In this document: in pieces, positions 10,372-21,572 of the stretch
Layout: each line of letters opens with the position of its first letter
Numbering within the stretch: position 1 is the first letter of the stretch
DNA from: Artemia franciscana
Lineage: Eukaryota; Arthropoda; Branchiopoda; Anostraca; Artemiidae
Length of the DNA stretch: 64,000 nucleotides
Direction: 5' to 3'
Assembly (NCBI RefSeq): GCF_032884065.1
Contig: NC_088872.1
Coordinates: 34,940,917-35,004,916 of the forward strand
Position numbers and translations under genes: made by a program
The notes under the pieces: model-generated
Seen by the model: only the letters and a program-made list of their open reading frames with translations
Database searches by the model: none
What the model was told of the DNA's origin: nothing

Positions 10372-11590
10372 TTAATGTTCCTGAAGAAATACTTCCGGTG
10401 TCGAGAGTGATACTACATGGCGCCTCAATTTAAACTGGTCTCTTGCAAGGATGCGGACATCCTCCTGAATATTTGCCATGGCTAAAAGGGCACCTGTCGT
10501 GTCCTTCCATCTGGCTGGGGGACGACCTCTTGGGCGTTTCCCGTCATGCAACACGGGATCAAAGTCAAAATCGTTCGTACAGGAGTGTTGGGGGCATGCG
10601 AAGAAGATGTCCGTACCAACCTAGTGTTCGCTGGATGAGTTGGACTAAGAAGGATGTTTGAGCCTTTAACGCCAGGAGGTTCTCGTTGCTAACAAAATCG
10701 TGCCAGCGTAGTCCTTCAATGTAGCGAAGGTGTTTTGTTTGGGCTATATTTACGGTGCTAAGCACAGACTGAGTGGCTGGCCATGTTTCGGCTCCGTAAA
10801 GAATCACGGATCCCACCGAAGCATTGTATATGCGCATCTTGGTCCTACGGCTGATAGAAGGTTTCTTCCAGAGGGCACTTAGTCTTCGCACCACTGCTGA
10901 GGCTTTGGCAATTCGGTGCATTAGATCTTTGAGGAATGATTCGTCATTTGAGAGGATAGGGCCAAGGTATGTAAATTCCTCAACAATCTCAGCTGGTTTG
11001 TCACCAACCATTAGCACTGGACGCAGTGAATCACGGGGATCAACAAACATCACTTTTGTCTTCGCCAGTGAATCAACGACCCTATCTTTAAGGCTTCATC
11101 AGCAAGAATCTGTAGGTCTTCTGTAAGATTTGACGGTGAATCGGAGACAAGTGCAAGGTCATCGGCATAGTCAGCGTCTGAAAGTACTCTATCGCCTTAC
11201 TGCATCCCAAACTGAAGGCAGATTATAGTCCGAGTCATTTGTAGTCGATGACGCAATTAAAGAGTTCTGGAGCAGCAGCACAGCCCTGACGGATTCCAGT
11301 AGTGATTTTACAAGATGGGCTGCGTCTGCAATTGAATTGGACGCAACTCCTAGTCCCTTAAATGGTGCCGCTCGAAAACAGTTCAGTACTTCTCAGGTAG
11401 TCCCGTTGTTTTCAGTATGATCCAGAGTGACTGCTGGTCGACAAAATCGAAAGCAGCCTTGAAATCCACAAAGGCAACATATGCTTTTTGTTGAAATTCT
11501 TGAGTCCTCTGTACCAGCTGACGCATTGTGAATATTTACTCCACGGTAGACCTTCCTTGCATGAAGCCAGCCTGTTGGAATGAATACTAA
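10372..11590 (-). mobile_element. RTE-like LINE fragment, reverse transcriptase and C-terminus
   Basis: Minus-strand remains of a non-LTR reverse transcriptase. In order: a 'GFMQGRSTVE' segment and 'VDFKAAFDFVDQQSLW' (RT motif A region) near 11430-11590; an intact YADD box (ADYADDLALVSDS) near 11165; then a clean frame at 10565-11053 carrying 'EEFTYLGPILSN', 'LYGAETW' and 'GHLLRMP', and the terminal 'RPRGRPPARWKD' segment at 10372-10554. At least two frameshifts and a few stops separate these pieces, and the 5' half including the endonuclease is absent. LINEs insert with 5' truncation, so the missing front is expected. It is more GC-rich than its surroundings. It lies between two Tyr-peptide copies and is not linked to their function. 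Confidence 0.82.
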
Positions 11591-11599
11591 ACTGGAGAT

Positions 11600-12282
11600 T
11601 TTAACATTTGACAATGCAGAAAAAGGATTAAATAATGTTTGGAAAATAATTTGTGAAGTTGTTGACAGTGTCTTACGGAAAAAAGCTAGGTACTCAGCAG
11701 GGAATATTAGTGAAAATGTTTTATATTTAGAAGAGAGGAGGCGCTTGTAGGAGAATTATTTGGGTGATAGATCGTATGAAAATAACAAGAATTAAAGAAA
11801 GCGGAGAAAACCTCAGAATATGAACAAAGGAGTTGTTATGAGGAGGCCTTGGATAAAGTTACCGAATATCCCGAAAATGCAGCCATACGACCTAATCGGC
11901 GAATATTGTACTGGCATATATAATAATTTGAGACGGAATAGTTAATATGGACTTGTTTAGGAAATTTAAGGATAGGGATGGGGCCACAATTAGTTATAAG
12001 GAAAGAATTAAAGTAAGATGGCTAGAATATCATGAGAGTGTGCTAAACCGCAACTAAATTACAGGAAAAGATATAGAGAAGAAGGAAAAGGTTTGTGACA
12101 CATTGTATGTGAATGAAGATTTATTTTGTGAGGATAAAGGAGTGATAGTTTAAAGGGATCAAAAAATGGTAGGGCCAAGGTTTTGATAATTTGGTAAATA
12201 AGTTTCATTAAATATGGTGGTTATGATGTTAAAAGTAAGTTACTGAAGATCATAAGTACGACTTTTGACAAGTGGCATCTTT
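11600..12282 (+). mobile_element. decayed RTE-like LINE fragment, plus strand
   Basis: Fits the same element family as 47395-49435. Recognisable pieces are an 'NVWKIICEVVDSVLRKKARYSAG'-type linker, 'ENYLGDRSYENN', 'EKVCDTLYVNEDLF' and a 'LKIISTTFDKW' end. Stops and frameshifts are frequent. Its right edge falls at about 12282, where sequence homologous to the upstream flank of gene 1 begins, so it inserted next to the promoter region of pseudogene 2. Confidence 0.65.
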
Positions 12283-12384
12283 TGACAATCAATGAATTTT
12301 GTGCAGTAATTGTCATGAAAAATATTAAAATGGAAAAATCTTATTAGGATCCCACCCCTAATAGAAATTTTATAATTTCTTTGA

Positions 12385-12470
12385 TTTCACTAAATGTCGG
12401 TGCATAACCACTGCGACATCCAACGTCAATAGAAAAAATCCCTATTATCTTTTCACCTTCAACTAAATGG
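12385..12470 (+). promoter_or_regulatory. conserved upstream block, pseudogene 2
   Basis: Matches the blocks at 8687-8775, 36638-36722 and 50345-50440 (ACTGCGACATCCAACGTCAA, then TATCTTTTCACCT). It persists although the gene below it is broken. Confidence 0.5.
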
Positions 12471-12502
12471 TTTTAAGAATATATAACCTATATTTTCAAA
12501 AG

Positions 12503-12541
12503 TATTTAAGGACTTCTTTATTCTACAAGTACCATCAATTG
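12503..12541 (+). promoter_or_regulatory. decayed core promoter of pseudogene 2
   Basis: TATTTAAGG at 12503-12511 and TCAATTG at 12535-12541, 34 bases apart by the same measure as gene 1. Both motifs are one change away from the intact copies. Confidence 0.5.
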
Positions 12542-12587
12542 AATCCTTTAATTGAAGTTAATTACACTAAAAAAAAAGTTGCTAACA

Positions 12588-12596
12588 ATGAAATAT
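12588..12596 (+). pseudogene. pseudogene 2, exon 1 relic (M-K-Y)
   Basis: ATG AAA TAT directly before GTAAGT. Exon 1 and its donor are intact although exon 2 is not, showing that the copy decayed from the exon 2 side. Confidence 0.55.
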
Positions 12597-13783
12597 GTAA
12601 GTTGTCTATTCTTGTCATTTTCAATTGCAGATTAGTTTATTCTAGTTTTACAGACAGCCCAATATTTTGGAAAATATTTTAAGTATCACTGAGTTTTAGA
12701 GTTACATGGTTTAACACCACTGTACAAACCGAACAAACAACTGACATTCTAACAATTGACTTTTTAAAAGCTGAAATTTAAATGGATTTTTAGAACTTTA
12801 CCAATAACAATAATTGAAATTACCTTGAAAAATAGAAAATTTATTGTGTAAGCTAGTGCTTTATGGTACTGAGCGTGGATCAGTTAAATAATCAGTTTGT
12901 GTCTGCTACGCCTGGCAATTTGTTTGTAATTAAATAAGGATCTAATGTCTATTGGTTTTCGGTTTTAACACTTTTCTTTTATTCCAGGGCTTTTGAATTC
13001 TATTTTCTTATTTTTATTGTTTTCACCGGGTTATTTGAAATGTTTGAATCTTTGATATTATTATATTGGAAAGTTTTAATTATATTCATTTAGTATAGAG
13101 GAACTGTTTTCATTTTTTCTCTCTATTTCATTTTTTTTTATCAAATCTCCTAAGAAGAGTTTTTTTCCATTTCTTTCACTTTAATCAGGTAAATTGGGAT
13201 ATATACAGCTGTCGAAGGTGTTACATTCTTTCAGTTTGTAAATTATGATCTACAACATTTATTTGCCCCTTCTTTTATCTCTAATAAACATGGTCTTAAA
13301 TTCAATGCTCAAAATACATGTGTATTAAGAGGGAAGCTTCCTGCTCTCCAAGCATTTACATTGCTTAATTATTAGTTATATATTTTTAGGAACAAACGAA
13401 ACGTAAACCAATAATTAAATCTCCTTCAATACTAATACTCAGAACACTATTGAAATATGTTCAATAAAAATAAACATTTTGATTTGTTTCAGTTTTAGAA
13501 AGGGCTGTTTTATGAATCTTTCTTTTGTTTATTTTTGTGCGACTAACTGCTGCCATCAATCATTGAAAATCAAGAAAGTTCGCAATAACTAAAATTTGTC
13601 ACCATGTCCTTTTCAAACTCTGTTCAAAGTCTAAATTTCGATAAGATGGACCCTTATCCGTTTTTAAAGTTCATAGATGCATTTTAGAAATGTTTCCTAT
13701 TGGTTTCTATTTTTCCTACAAGGAAACATGTACATATTTTGCCATATATATGTATATTTATGTAAATATTTACTTTTATTCTA

Positions 13784-14048
13784 AGGTTAGCAGGTGAAGG
13801 AGGATAGCATGATTCTAAAGACATATATTTTTTTTTCCTTTGACGAACGTAGTTACAGGCTTAGAAAAGAAACATCTGAATTAGAAGCTCCTGCCGAAGA
13901 AGATTTAAAAGGAGAAGAAACTCACCACTATAGTTATTATGCTTATCGTTATTAAGGTCATTACTACCCTTCGTTTAGTCATACATATCCATTATATGGA
14001 TGTGCTCCGTACGGCTAAGGTTAAAGACGGTATACGGTTAAAGGCTAG
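13784..14048 (+). pseudogene. Tyr-rich peptide pseudogene 2, exon 2 relic
   Basis: Closest to gene 1: it keeps the extra segment (GEGG..HDSK), then SYRLRKETSELEAPAEEDLK, then the Tyr-rich tail. Damage seen: the acceptor and the signal-peptide codons are deleted so that intron sequence (TTCTAAGG) runs straight into the propeptide; two Tyr/Gly-region codons have become TAA; one Gln-like TAA lies near the end; and about 8 bases are inserted before the final GGCTAG. The furin site has changed from RLRR to RLRK. It cannot encode a secreted peptide. Confidence 0.7.
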
Positions 14049-14099
14049 AGAGAAGGAATTAATTAAGTAACAAAAATTTTTTGCGTAATATATTTTTAA

Positions 14100-14710
14100 A
14101 TTAAATGTTTGATGACCTGATTTGTTATATTTTACCTGTTTTTTATTCTGTTTTCTTTTTACACATTAAATTTATAAACAAACTAGTGACTAATAAAAAC
14201 GTTCGTAAAAAATTAAAATTTCTAGTTGCCTTTTTAAGGAACCAAAAAATTGGAGGGGTAACTAGGCCTCCTCCTTCGCCCTTTTTTCTCAAAATCATTC
14301 AATCAAAATTATGAGAAAGCCATTTAGTCAGAAAAGAAATTAATATGCAAATTTCGTTTTAATTATTCATGTGCGGAGAGCCAATATCGAAACATGCATT
14401 AATTAAAACACGTTCAGAAATTAAATAAAGTAAATGAAATGAAATTAAATTAAAGTAAGGAGTGATAATAAAACTTAAAACGAACAGAAATTACTCCGTA
14501 CATGAAAGGGGCTGTTCCCTCCTCAACACCCAGCTCTTTACGCTAAAGTTTCTTTTACTGTTTTAAGAATTAGAGTTGAGAGAAAGAGTCAAACTTTAGC
14601 ATAAAGAGCAGGGCGTTGAGGAGGGAATAGTCCCTTTCACATACAGATTAATTTTTGTTTGTTTTAAGTTTTAGTATCACTCCTTACTGCCAGTTAAAAA
14701 ATCTTGTTTT
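14100..14710 (+). mobile_element. X element, 3' part with terminal palindrome
   Basis: Carries the block 'gttgcctttttaaggaacca', then the terminal palindrome at 14450-14705 (arms with GAGTGATA and a CAGCTC/GAGCAG stem). It abuts the 3' flank of pseudogene 2 at about 14100 and ends at the start of the relic at 14712. The 5' two thirds are missing. Confidence 0.65.
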
Positions 14711-14711
14711 T

Positions 14712-15222
14712 TCATTTAACAATCTTCAAGATTGAACATGCGTCTTGTCCCACGACACGGCATAAATTACAATAATCTTTTAAACAAAATTTCTCTGAAT
14801 GGTATGTACAAAATAGTACTTTTGCCTTTGAAGGGCTATCAATTTGAAAACTATTTGCCAATTTTTTAATTCCAAGCCATTTTCCTTTATATTTTGCGAA
14901 GGAAAAAAATATTTCTGATTCGACAGAAAAAACTGAAAAGAAAGCATCTGTTAAACGAGTGGACGATGAACTAAGACATTGAGCATCCATTGATATATGC
15001 GAATTGTGCCATTTTTCTACTTCTAGATAATATTCTTCCCATTTATATTGTTCAAGTCCTCATAAAAAGGATACTAACGAAATAGAAAGAATACGAGACA
15101 AAATAAAATTCCTATAACGAGTATTATCTTTTGAAATCTTTGTTCTTGATAGTGCAACTAGCGATGTTATAAAAAGGGATTCCTCAATTTCACTCAAAAT
15201 CATTTTCCTCGGTTCCTTCATG
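14712..15222 (-). pseudogene. unidentified coding relic, single in-frame stop
   Basis: One frame is open over about 170 codons apart from a single TGA near 15071. It begins MKEPRKMILSEIEESLF and includes QYKWEEYYLEVEKWHNSH, TRLTDAFFSVFSVESEIFF and the Cys-bearing end FCLKDYCNLCRVVGQDAC. That codon run in AT-rich DNA is longer than chance and the composition is protein-like. A decayed relative is on the plus strand at 4975-5140 and a weaker one at about 46480-46670. I do not recognise the family. It could be a host gene fragment or the open frame of an unknown mobile element. Confidence 0.45.
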
Positions 15223-15279
15223 CTAGTTTCTGCTTTTAAAAGTTTAAAATATTATGTTACTCTTTCTTTTCTACATATA

Positions 15280-15500
15280 CTACCATCTGCTAGATTTTGT
15301 AGATTTTGATTTCGTAGATTTAATGTTAACTAGTCCGTTCGAAAAGTTCGCTATGAACTCTTTGTCTTTAACACCAACTTTGAGGCTCACATAATGATTT
15401 TTAAGATATCGGATGCTATTAAGTGGAAAGCTATTACTCATATCTATGTGCTTTTTATCAATTCTACCGTCCATAAGTGACAAATACCTCTTAAAACGGT
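15280..15500 (-). pseudogene. unidentified coding relic, repeat unit 2
   Basis: The frame contains LNSIRYLKNHYVSLKVGVKDKE and IANFSNGLVNIKSTKSK. It is a paralogue of the unit at 15780-16075 (SPLKSIRYLK..., RVKDKELIANFP), about 530 bases away in the same orientation. The two units look like a tandemly duplicated exon. It probably belongs with the relic at 14712-15222, being on the same strand and just upstream of it. Confidence 0.4.
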
Positions 15501-15779
15501 ACTTTGGGAGCCAAATCTTAAGTAGACAAGCTTGGAAGAAAAAAACGGTACCATAGTAATAGTTAGGGTCCTAAATTTATTAACTGGAGGTTTACAAGAA
15601 CCCATCTAAAATGCTCCACCTCCCAGCCCCCTTAGGAAGTTTCATAAATTTGTCTTCTCACCAGTAGTCTACTTTAACATTAGCTAGTAGGCTAGTAGGT
15701 TAACAAACCGTCGTAGAGAAATGTTTCCAAGTTCGCTTAAAAGCTGGTGCTCTTGTCCACTTGGTTTTTATATATTCTA
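15501..15779. other. spacer between the two relic units
   Basis: No frame or repeat recognised. It contains a C-rich patch at 15615-15635. Confidence 0.4.
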
Positions 15780-16075
15780 CCATCTGTTAGATTCAATAGA
15801 TTTCAATGTTAAATAGTCAGTTGGGAAATTTGCTATGAGCTCTTTGTCTTTAACACGGTCCGCCAACTTTGAGGCTCACAAAATGATTTTAAGATATCGA
15901 ATGCTCTTAAGAGGAGAAAATTCACATATTATTAAATAATTTGATTCTGAAATTCCCGATGACAAGTCCTTGACGTACTCCCTCTCTTCCTCTTGTTTGC
16001 AAAATTTCAGCTTCGCAAAATATTGTTCAATGATCTCAATGTTTAAGTTATCTTTACACTGAATAAGGTTCAATA
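15780..16075 (-). pseudogene. unidentified coding relic, repeat unit 1
   Basis: Open from NLIQCKDNLNIEIIEQYFAK through KQEEEREYVKDLSSGISESN to SPLKSIRYLK. A one-base loss near 15885 (compared with the unit at 15280) then shifts the frame, and the rest (RVKDKELIANFP..LTLKSIE) continues in the new frame. The family is not recognised. Confidence 0.4.
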
Positions 16076-16168
16076 AATATAATTTTGGTGATGAGATGAC
16101 CCTCCATTGGCTATTAAGTTACTTATTTATGGTCATAATAAAAGCCAATTAATTCAACTCAATTAACT

Positions 16169-16241
16169 GATTGTATAGTTCAGTCAGTAGAGTGTTATAA
16201 TTTGAATTAGAATACCATGGGTTCAAGCCCTTATCGGGAAT
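16169..16241 (+). tRNA. tRNA-Lys-like pseudo-tRNA or SINE head
   Basis: TAGTTCAGTCAGTAGAG matches an A box and GGGTTCAAGCCC a B box, about 35 bases apart as in a tRNA. The closest type by eye is tRNA-Lys. The acceptor and anticodon stems pair poorly and the loop reads TTG rather than a Lys anticodon, so it is unlikely to make a working tRNA. Confidence 0.35.
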
Positions 16242-16745
16242 CTTTCTTTTTCAATTTGTTTGTGCCTTCTATATGATTATTTTCAGATAATTCACAATTT
16301 TTATGAATGTGATACACTTATTGTTTAAATTTGTCAAACATTTTCATTCAAACGAGAATGAAGGGCATCCAGTGTCATGACATGCAATTACATTCCTATT
16401 AGGTCACTAAATCCATTCTTCAACCTCTTGCCATTGAAATTTAAAATTAACAGAACTTATTTCATATATTTAGGGGATACCTCCCTCTGAAAAAAAGGTT
16501 GCTTCTGAAATAAATTTAAATCAAACTAGGGAAACAGATCAATTCAAAAAATAAAGTTTTTCAGAGGGAAGTAAAGAGTGAAGTCGAAACAAAAAACGAA
16601 TAAAAGTAATTTCTTAAAAGTCCATCTAACTAATCAAATTAATTTCAACTTATATAATTTAACTAACTATAAGTCCCTATGTTTGTAGGATTATAGAAAA
16701 TTAGTGTTAAACAGAAAAGCCAAGGACAAAAAAACGAGAATATTG
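16242..16745. other. no gene seen
   Basis: AT-rich. No coding frame, RNA gene or known repeat recognised. Confidence 0.5.
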
Positions 16746-18065
16746 CTGATAAAATAAGAAAAGTACAGGATGCGCAGCTCACTTTGAAATATCCATTTCC
16801 CACATATTGTAGGTGATCTGGGATAAAAAATTGACAAAGAACCCAGAATTGTGGTGCGAGAAAATACTATATAGAGAAAAACAAAAAAGTTCTTCCATTA
16901 TTCCATGATAGCCTTGACGGGAGAACAAGTGTAAAAGAAAGCACCTCTTAAAGCAGAAATTACACCTGAATATGCTGGCACCCCCGATGCAGATGAATTT
17001 ACAGTAAATTGAAACTTTTTTAACGAATTGGCTCAGCCATGTAATTTTAAGACACAACTATAATGTTTATCCACTTGCTGAAGAGGTAGTACGCTGCAAT
17101 ATTTCGAGTCAATTAGGTATAACGTAAAAAAAGTTGACATCAGATGGTCTATATCAATTAGACCAGATATGGTCTAGAACACTGATATACTTTAGCTCCA
17201 TAAATGCAATTTTATTTTTCTTTATTAGCTTTTACTTGTTGGAACGGTCAATGACTTCTGAACAAAGATACAGCTAACAATGACAAAATTTCTTGTATGT
17301 AACAGATACATTCATTCTGTGGTTTCCTCCATAAATGAAATCAGATCAATAAACCTGAAAGGGACTTTTTCTACAGAAATTACTGTTACTTCGGGTACAA
17401 ACCGACTCTAACACATCTGTGTAGTATATTCACTTTTGCAAAATTACTTCAGGTCTTTGAACTAAATTAATTTAAAAAAAAAATATTTATGGAAGTAAAG
17501 AGCAAAGATGAAACTTAAAGTAAAGATTAAGTCAAAGGACTGTACAGTTTCTACTGACGGTGCTGATCTCTGTTCCATGGCCCTTCAGCCAGGAAGTGTA
17601 CTGGGGGTTTGGAGCCTACCATAACGCGTTTTTTTTCATATCCTTCTTGTTTTATCTTCATTAGATTTCAGCACCCATTTAGAATTAGATCGACGATGAT
17701 TGATCTTACAGATCAAACCACTTACTCCTTTTTCAGAAAAAAACAACGAGCGATACTATGACTCGAACCGTGGCCTCCGTGGACATAAGATTTTGTATAT
17801 GGTGTGCTAACCCTTCGGGAAAGACATGGCTGAAATTTAAGAAAAAATATTTATTTGTTCTAAATTTGTGAAACAAATATCTATAAAACTTGCTCAAATA
17901 TTACGACTCAAAGTTTTCCCTAAATTTTAGAATTTTGAAAAACTAACGTTTTACTGAATTAAATAAAAACAGTTTTTATATATTAATATATATCATTATT
18001 GACATATACAAAATAAGATCGAGAAACTTTGGAATTATGGGACCAGTTGCCCACATAATTTCTTT
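16746..18065 (+). repeat. repeat Y, copy 2
   Basis: Direct-orientation match to 58850-60295. It carries the PEYAG coding relic (about 16965-17160, frame broken), the 'acttcgggtacaaaccgact' block at 17390, the 'ggtgctgatctctgtt' block at 17560 and the tRNA-like segment at 17747-17826. The right end is at an X-type half-palindrome, as in the 60 kb copy. The minus-strand open frame at 16779-17057 overlaps this relic and has no support. Confidence 0.6.
17747..17826 (-). repeat. tRNA-derived segment within Y (copy 2)
   Basis: On the minus strand, GGGTTAGCACACC (A-box like) and CACGGTTCGAGTC (B box) are spaced like a tRNA. Relatives in the same orientation are at 23358-23436 and 59960-60037. The three copies sit at the same place within Y, so this is an internal SINE-like part, not an independent tRNA gene. 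Confidence 0.45.
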
Positions 18066-18109
18066 TTTTTTTAGATCTTGGCATGATTTGAGAAACCTTC
18101 AGATATTAA

Positions 18110-18355
18110 ATAAAACAAACTGTTTTCTTAAATAAAAGTAGGGAACAACAATAAAACTCCGAATGAGAGGGGAGCTAACCCCTCCTACGTCTCATAATCT
18201 TTACATTCAGGTATAAATTTTTGTCCTGATTCCTTAAGAATTTCTGTTCAAAACAAGAGCTGTTAAATTGGAACGAAAATCATTTAAAAACCGCTAAGAG
18301 AATTTACCATAAAGAGCAGAACTGAAGGATAGGGGGGGGGGCATTTAGCAGTGCA
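18110..18355 (+). repeat. decayed X-type hairpin after Y
   Basis: The left arm matches the X terminal palindrome family ('agtagggaacaacaataaaa', a 'ctaacccctcc' stem). The right arm is degraded and ends at a G-run (18336-18345). Confidence 0.5.
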
Positions 18356-18855
18356 CTTATAGCGGGACACAGTCGATGATTATTAGCCAACACATAATGT
18401 TGAAGCAAAGCTATTTTCAGCAGGTCAAATAACTAAAGCATTTGTGCTTATGTTATTTTTCTGTCATACTGCCTCGTCTTGAAAATCCAGTTTAACTTGT
18501 TCAGAATTTCTACGTTAAAATAATAATCAAGAAACTGCGTGGTTCTTTCGCATCATCTACCTAAAATTAGCAGATTGGTTCCATACCAAAAGTCGTATTC
18601 TAAGGTAATTTAAACGAAAGAGCACGTTCAACAATAGACATTTCTCAAAGAAAAGAAAAAGTCACATTAAAGCAAAAAACAAACACGTAGGAAACTTAGA
18701 CCTAGACGCATAATAATTCAAACTTAAAACAAACAGAAACTACTACGAATGAATAAACGAAAATACTTTCGAATGAAAATGATTAAACGTCGCTGGTTGC
18801 AGTGTCAAAAAGAATAATTTTCCCAAGATGTTAATCTTTATATTAATTAAACAAA
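18356..18855. repeat. diverged repeat Z, inverted copy at 46770-47040
   Basis: 18365-18610 resembles the reverse complement of 46790-47035: 'gcagattggttcc' here answers 'gaaccaatctgc' there, and 'gtttaacttgttcagaatt' answers 'ttctgaacaagttagac'. No coding frame. The last 200 bases are unassigned. Confidence 0.45.
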
Positions 18856-18859
18856 AAAA

Positions 18860-20045
18860 CAATTTTTTTTTTAAATGAAAGTAAGGAGCGACGTTAAAAC
18901 TTAAAACGAACAGAAATTACCCCGTATATGAAAGGGGCTTTTCCTCCTCAACGCCCCGTTTTTTACGCTAAAGTTTGACTCTTTCTCTTAACTCTACATT
19001 TTAAAACAGTAAAAACCATTAGCGTAAAGAGTGGGGCGTTGAGGAGGAAAACCCCTTTCATATACGAAGTTATTTCTGTTCGTTTTAAGTTTTAATGTCG
19101 CTCCTTACTTTCATTAAAAAAAAAAACTTGTTTTCTTTTGTTTAATTTCTGGACGTTTTTGAATCAATGCATTTTTTTTATCTTGGCTCTCCGAGCATAA
19201 ATAATTAAAACGAAATTTACATATTAATGTTTTTGGTCTGAATGGCTTTTCCATAGTTTTAATCGGAAGATTTTGAGAAAAAAGGAGCGACAGAGGAAGC
19301 CTAATTGCCCTCCAATTTCTTGATACTTAAAAAGGCAACTCGAACGTTTTCATAAGTAAAAAATATACCTAACTTACTAGTTAACTTACGTAAAAAACTT
19401 CTATATTCGTATATTTCCATTGTATATAAGAGGGGGCTCACCCCTCGTCGATACCTCGCTCTTTACACTAAAGCTTGAATTTTGTCCCAATTCGTTAAGA
19501 ATGACCCCTGAATCACAAAGGCCGTAGAATAAATAGTTGAAATTACTAAAAATACTTTAGCGTAAAGAGTGAGGTATTACGAGGAGGTAAACCCCTCATA
19601 TGCGTAATAATTTCTGTTCGTTTTAAGTTTTAATGATGCTCCTCACTTTCAGTAGAAAAAAATTTTCATATTTATTTTTTCGTTGTTTTTTTAAATAATG
19701 CTTGGAAAACCTGCGCCCCCTCTATTGAAAGTCTCTTCCCCCATGAGAAGTTCCTCCTTGGAAAAATCCTCCCATGTAACCCCCCCCCCCCCGTCAACTC
19801 TCCTCCTAAACCAAAAAAAATCCCCCTGAAATCATCTGTACACTTCTCAGTAACCATTACTATATGTAAACACAGGTCAAAGTTTGTAACTTGCAGCCCC
19901 TCCCATGGAGACTGCGGGGGAGTAAGTCGTCCCCAAAGACACAGTTATTAGGTCTTTCGACTACGGTGAATAAAATGGCTATCTCAAAATATTGATCTGG
20001 TGACTTTGAGGAAAAAATGAGCATGGGGGGGGGAGGCAATTTCAT
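18860..20045 (-). mobile_element. X element, reverse copy in duplicated block
   Basis: The terminal palindrome is at 18862-19130 (arms CAACGCCCC / GGGGCGTTG). The body then runs toward the right, including the internal hairpin (19430-19600) and the CCCCC run at 19780-19792. It stops at 20045, where the block's hairpin and non-X sequence start, so the X 5' end is missing. It is the left member of a duplicated unit whose second copy is at 23500-24625. Confidence 0.65.
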
Positions 20046-20049
20046 TTTA

Positions 20050-20090
20050 CGACGGGATAAAATTTCATTTTATCCCATCGTAAAATTTTC
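20050..20090. repeat. perfect-stem hairpin at X/U junction
   Basis: TTTTACGACGGGATAAAA and its complement (one changed base) around a short TTTC loop. The same hairpin is at 24625-24665, at the same junction between the X body and block U. Confidence 0.6.
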
Positions 20091-20948
20091 TCAATTGATT
20101 TTCTGAGTCTGTTCGTTATGTATTTTTTCGGCCAGTAGGCCTATATGTTTTATTTCTGACTGGTGATTCCTCTTCATTATGCCTAACATCTGAAGGGTGA
20201 CTTTGTATGGGTTCCGGCATATTTTATTACACTACAAATCCAATTGATACCCTTTTATACTACCGGGTGTACTCCTTACCGATTACATTATTTCTATATC
20301 TATCTCTGTCTCTCTGTCTTGGTGTCCTGTTTTATGAAATAATTGTTTTTAATACAGGATGTCAAGTAGATCGCGATTTTCATGTTTTTAGTTAGGTATA
20401 TTACTGTCTTTGTGAAAGATGCAAATGTAGAAACTGGGTCAAATCTGAAAATGAAAATGTTTTCTTTGTTGTATTGCAACAATTTTTCTTGGGTTAATAT
20501 CTATCTCAATTAAGTTTTCTCTTTGCCTGATAGACATTGACCATGTTTTTCAATTCGATCTTTCCGACATAGATTCAAAGCTCAGCTAACACAAATTGTT
20601 TTGATTCCCATCAAAGTAATTCCTCAAATGGTCAAATTGAATTCCTGTAATATCAGTTTTTTTCTAATTCTTTTGAAAAATTGTCAACATTCTAATTACT
20701 GGTCGGCATTTTGTAGGCTTTTTAGTTGTGTTTCTATTCCTAAAAACTTTCTTCTAGGCAAAGCCCAGGAAATTCTCCTAATATTATTGTAGTATTTTAT
20801 CGGTTAACCAAACTCCTAACAAAAATTAGTTCAAAATTTTCTGTTATCTTTATATAGTACTTCTTACAGAATAGCAACTTAGCCCAAATCTTTAAAAAAA
20901 AACACGAGTTCGTCTTACTACCAGTGTTAGATAGTGTCTTTCATTTTA
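20091..20948. repeat. block U, copy 1
   Basis: About 850 bases of non-X sequence, matching 24666-25512 at roughly 95% by eye. The small open frames inside (for example 20207-20395 and 20601-20792) are not conserved in length between the copies, so I do not call them genes. Block U lies between a reverse X body and a forward X start in both copies. Confidence 0.6.
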
Positions 20949-20952
20949 CTAC

Positions 20953-21530
20953 CACCAGTATCAAACAGTTCGTGGTAACGAACTGTAGTAAGGAGCGACC
21001 CGGCTTGAAAGTAACCAAAACTAAAAAAATGGAATTTTTATGCTAATAGCAACATCAAAAGAATCAAATTTTAATGCTCATTTTAAATATATAAGTTCTA
21101 TCAAGTTTAGTCTTACCCATATTTAAATATAAAAAAACAAGTTTTTCTTAACTGAAAGTATGGAGCGACATTAAAACTTAAAACGAACAGAAATTACTTC
21201 GTATATGAAAGGGGCTGGGTTGTTGATGTTCCTCATCAACAACCCGCTCTTTACGCTAAAGTTTGACTCTTTCTCTCAACTCCTCTTTTTAAAACAGTAA
21301 AAAACTTTAGCGTATAGAGCGGGACGTTGATGAGAAAGCAGCCCCTTTCATATTCAAAGTAATTTCTGTTCATTTTAAGTTTTAATGTCTCTCCTTACTT
21401 TCAATTAAAAAAACTTGTTTTTTTCATTTAATTTCTGAACATTTTTGAATCAATTCATGTTTTGATTTTGGCTCTCGGCAGAGGAATAATTAAATCGAAA
21501 TTTGCATTTTTTTTTTTTTGGCTAACTGGC
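20953..21530 (+). mobile_element. X element, internally deleted
   Basis: The 5' terminal hairpin and about 160 bases jump straight to the terminal palindrome (21140-21425), followed by about 100 bases of inverted X sequence. The same jump ('acccatatttaaat') is seen at 25680, so the deletion preceded duplication of the block. Confidence 0.65.
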
Positions 21531-21572
21531 TTTTTTTCATATCCTTCTTGTTTTATCTTCATTAGATTTCAT

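Noticed and set aside
10443..11126. Plus-strand open frames over the RTE fragment (10443-10661, 10824-11126)
   Set aside because: They are antisense shadows of the reverse transcriptase coding sequence on the minus strand.
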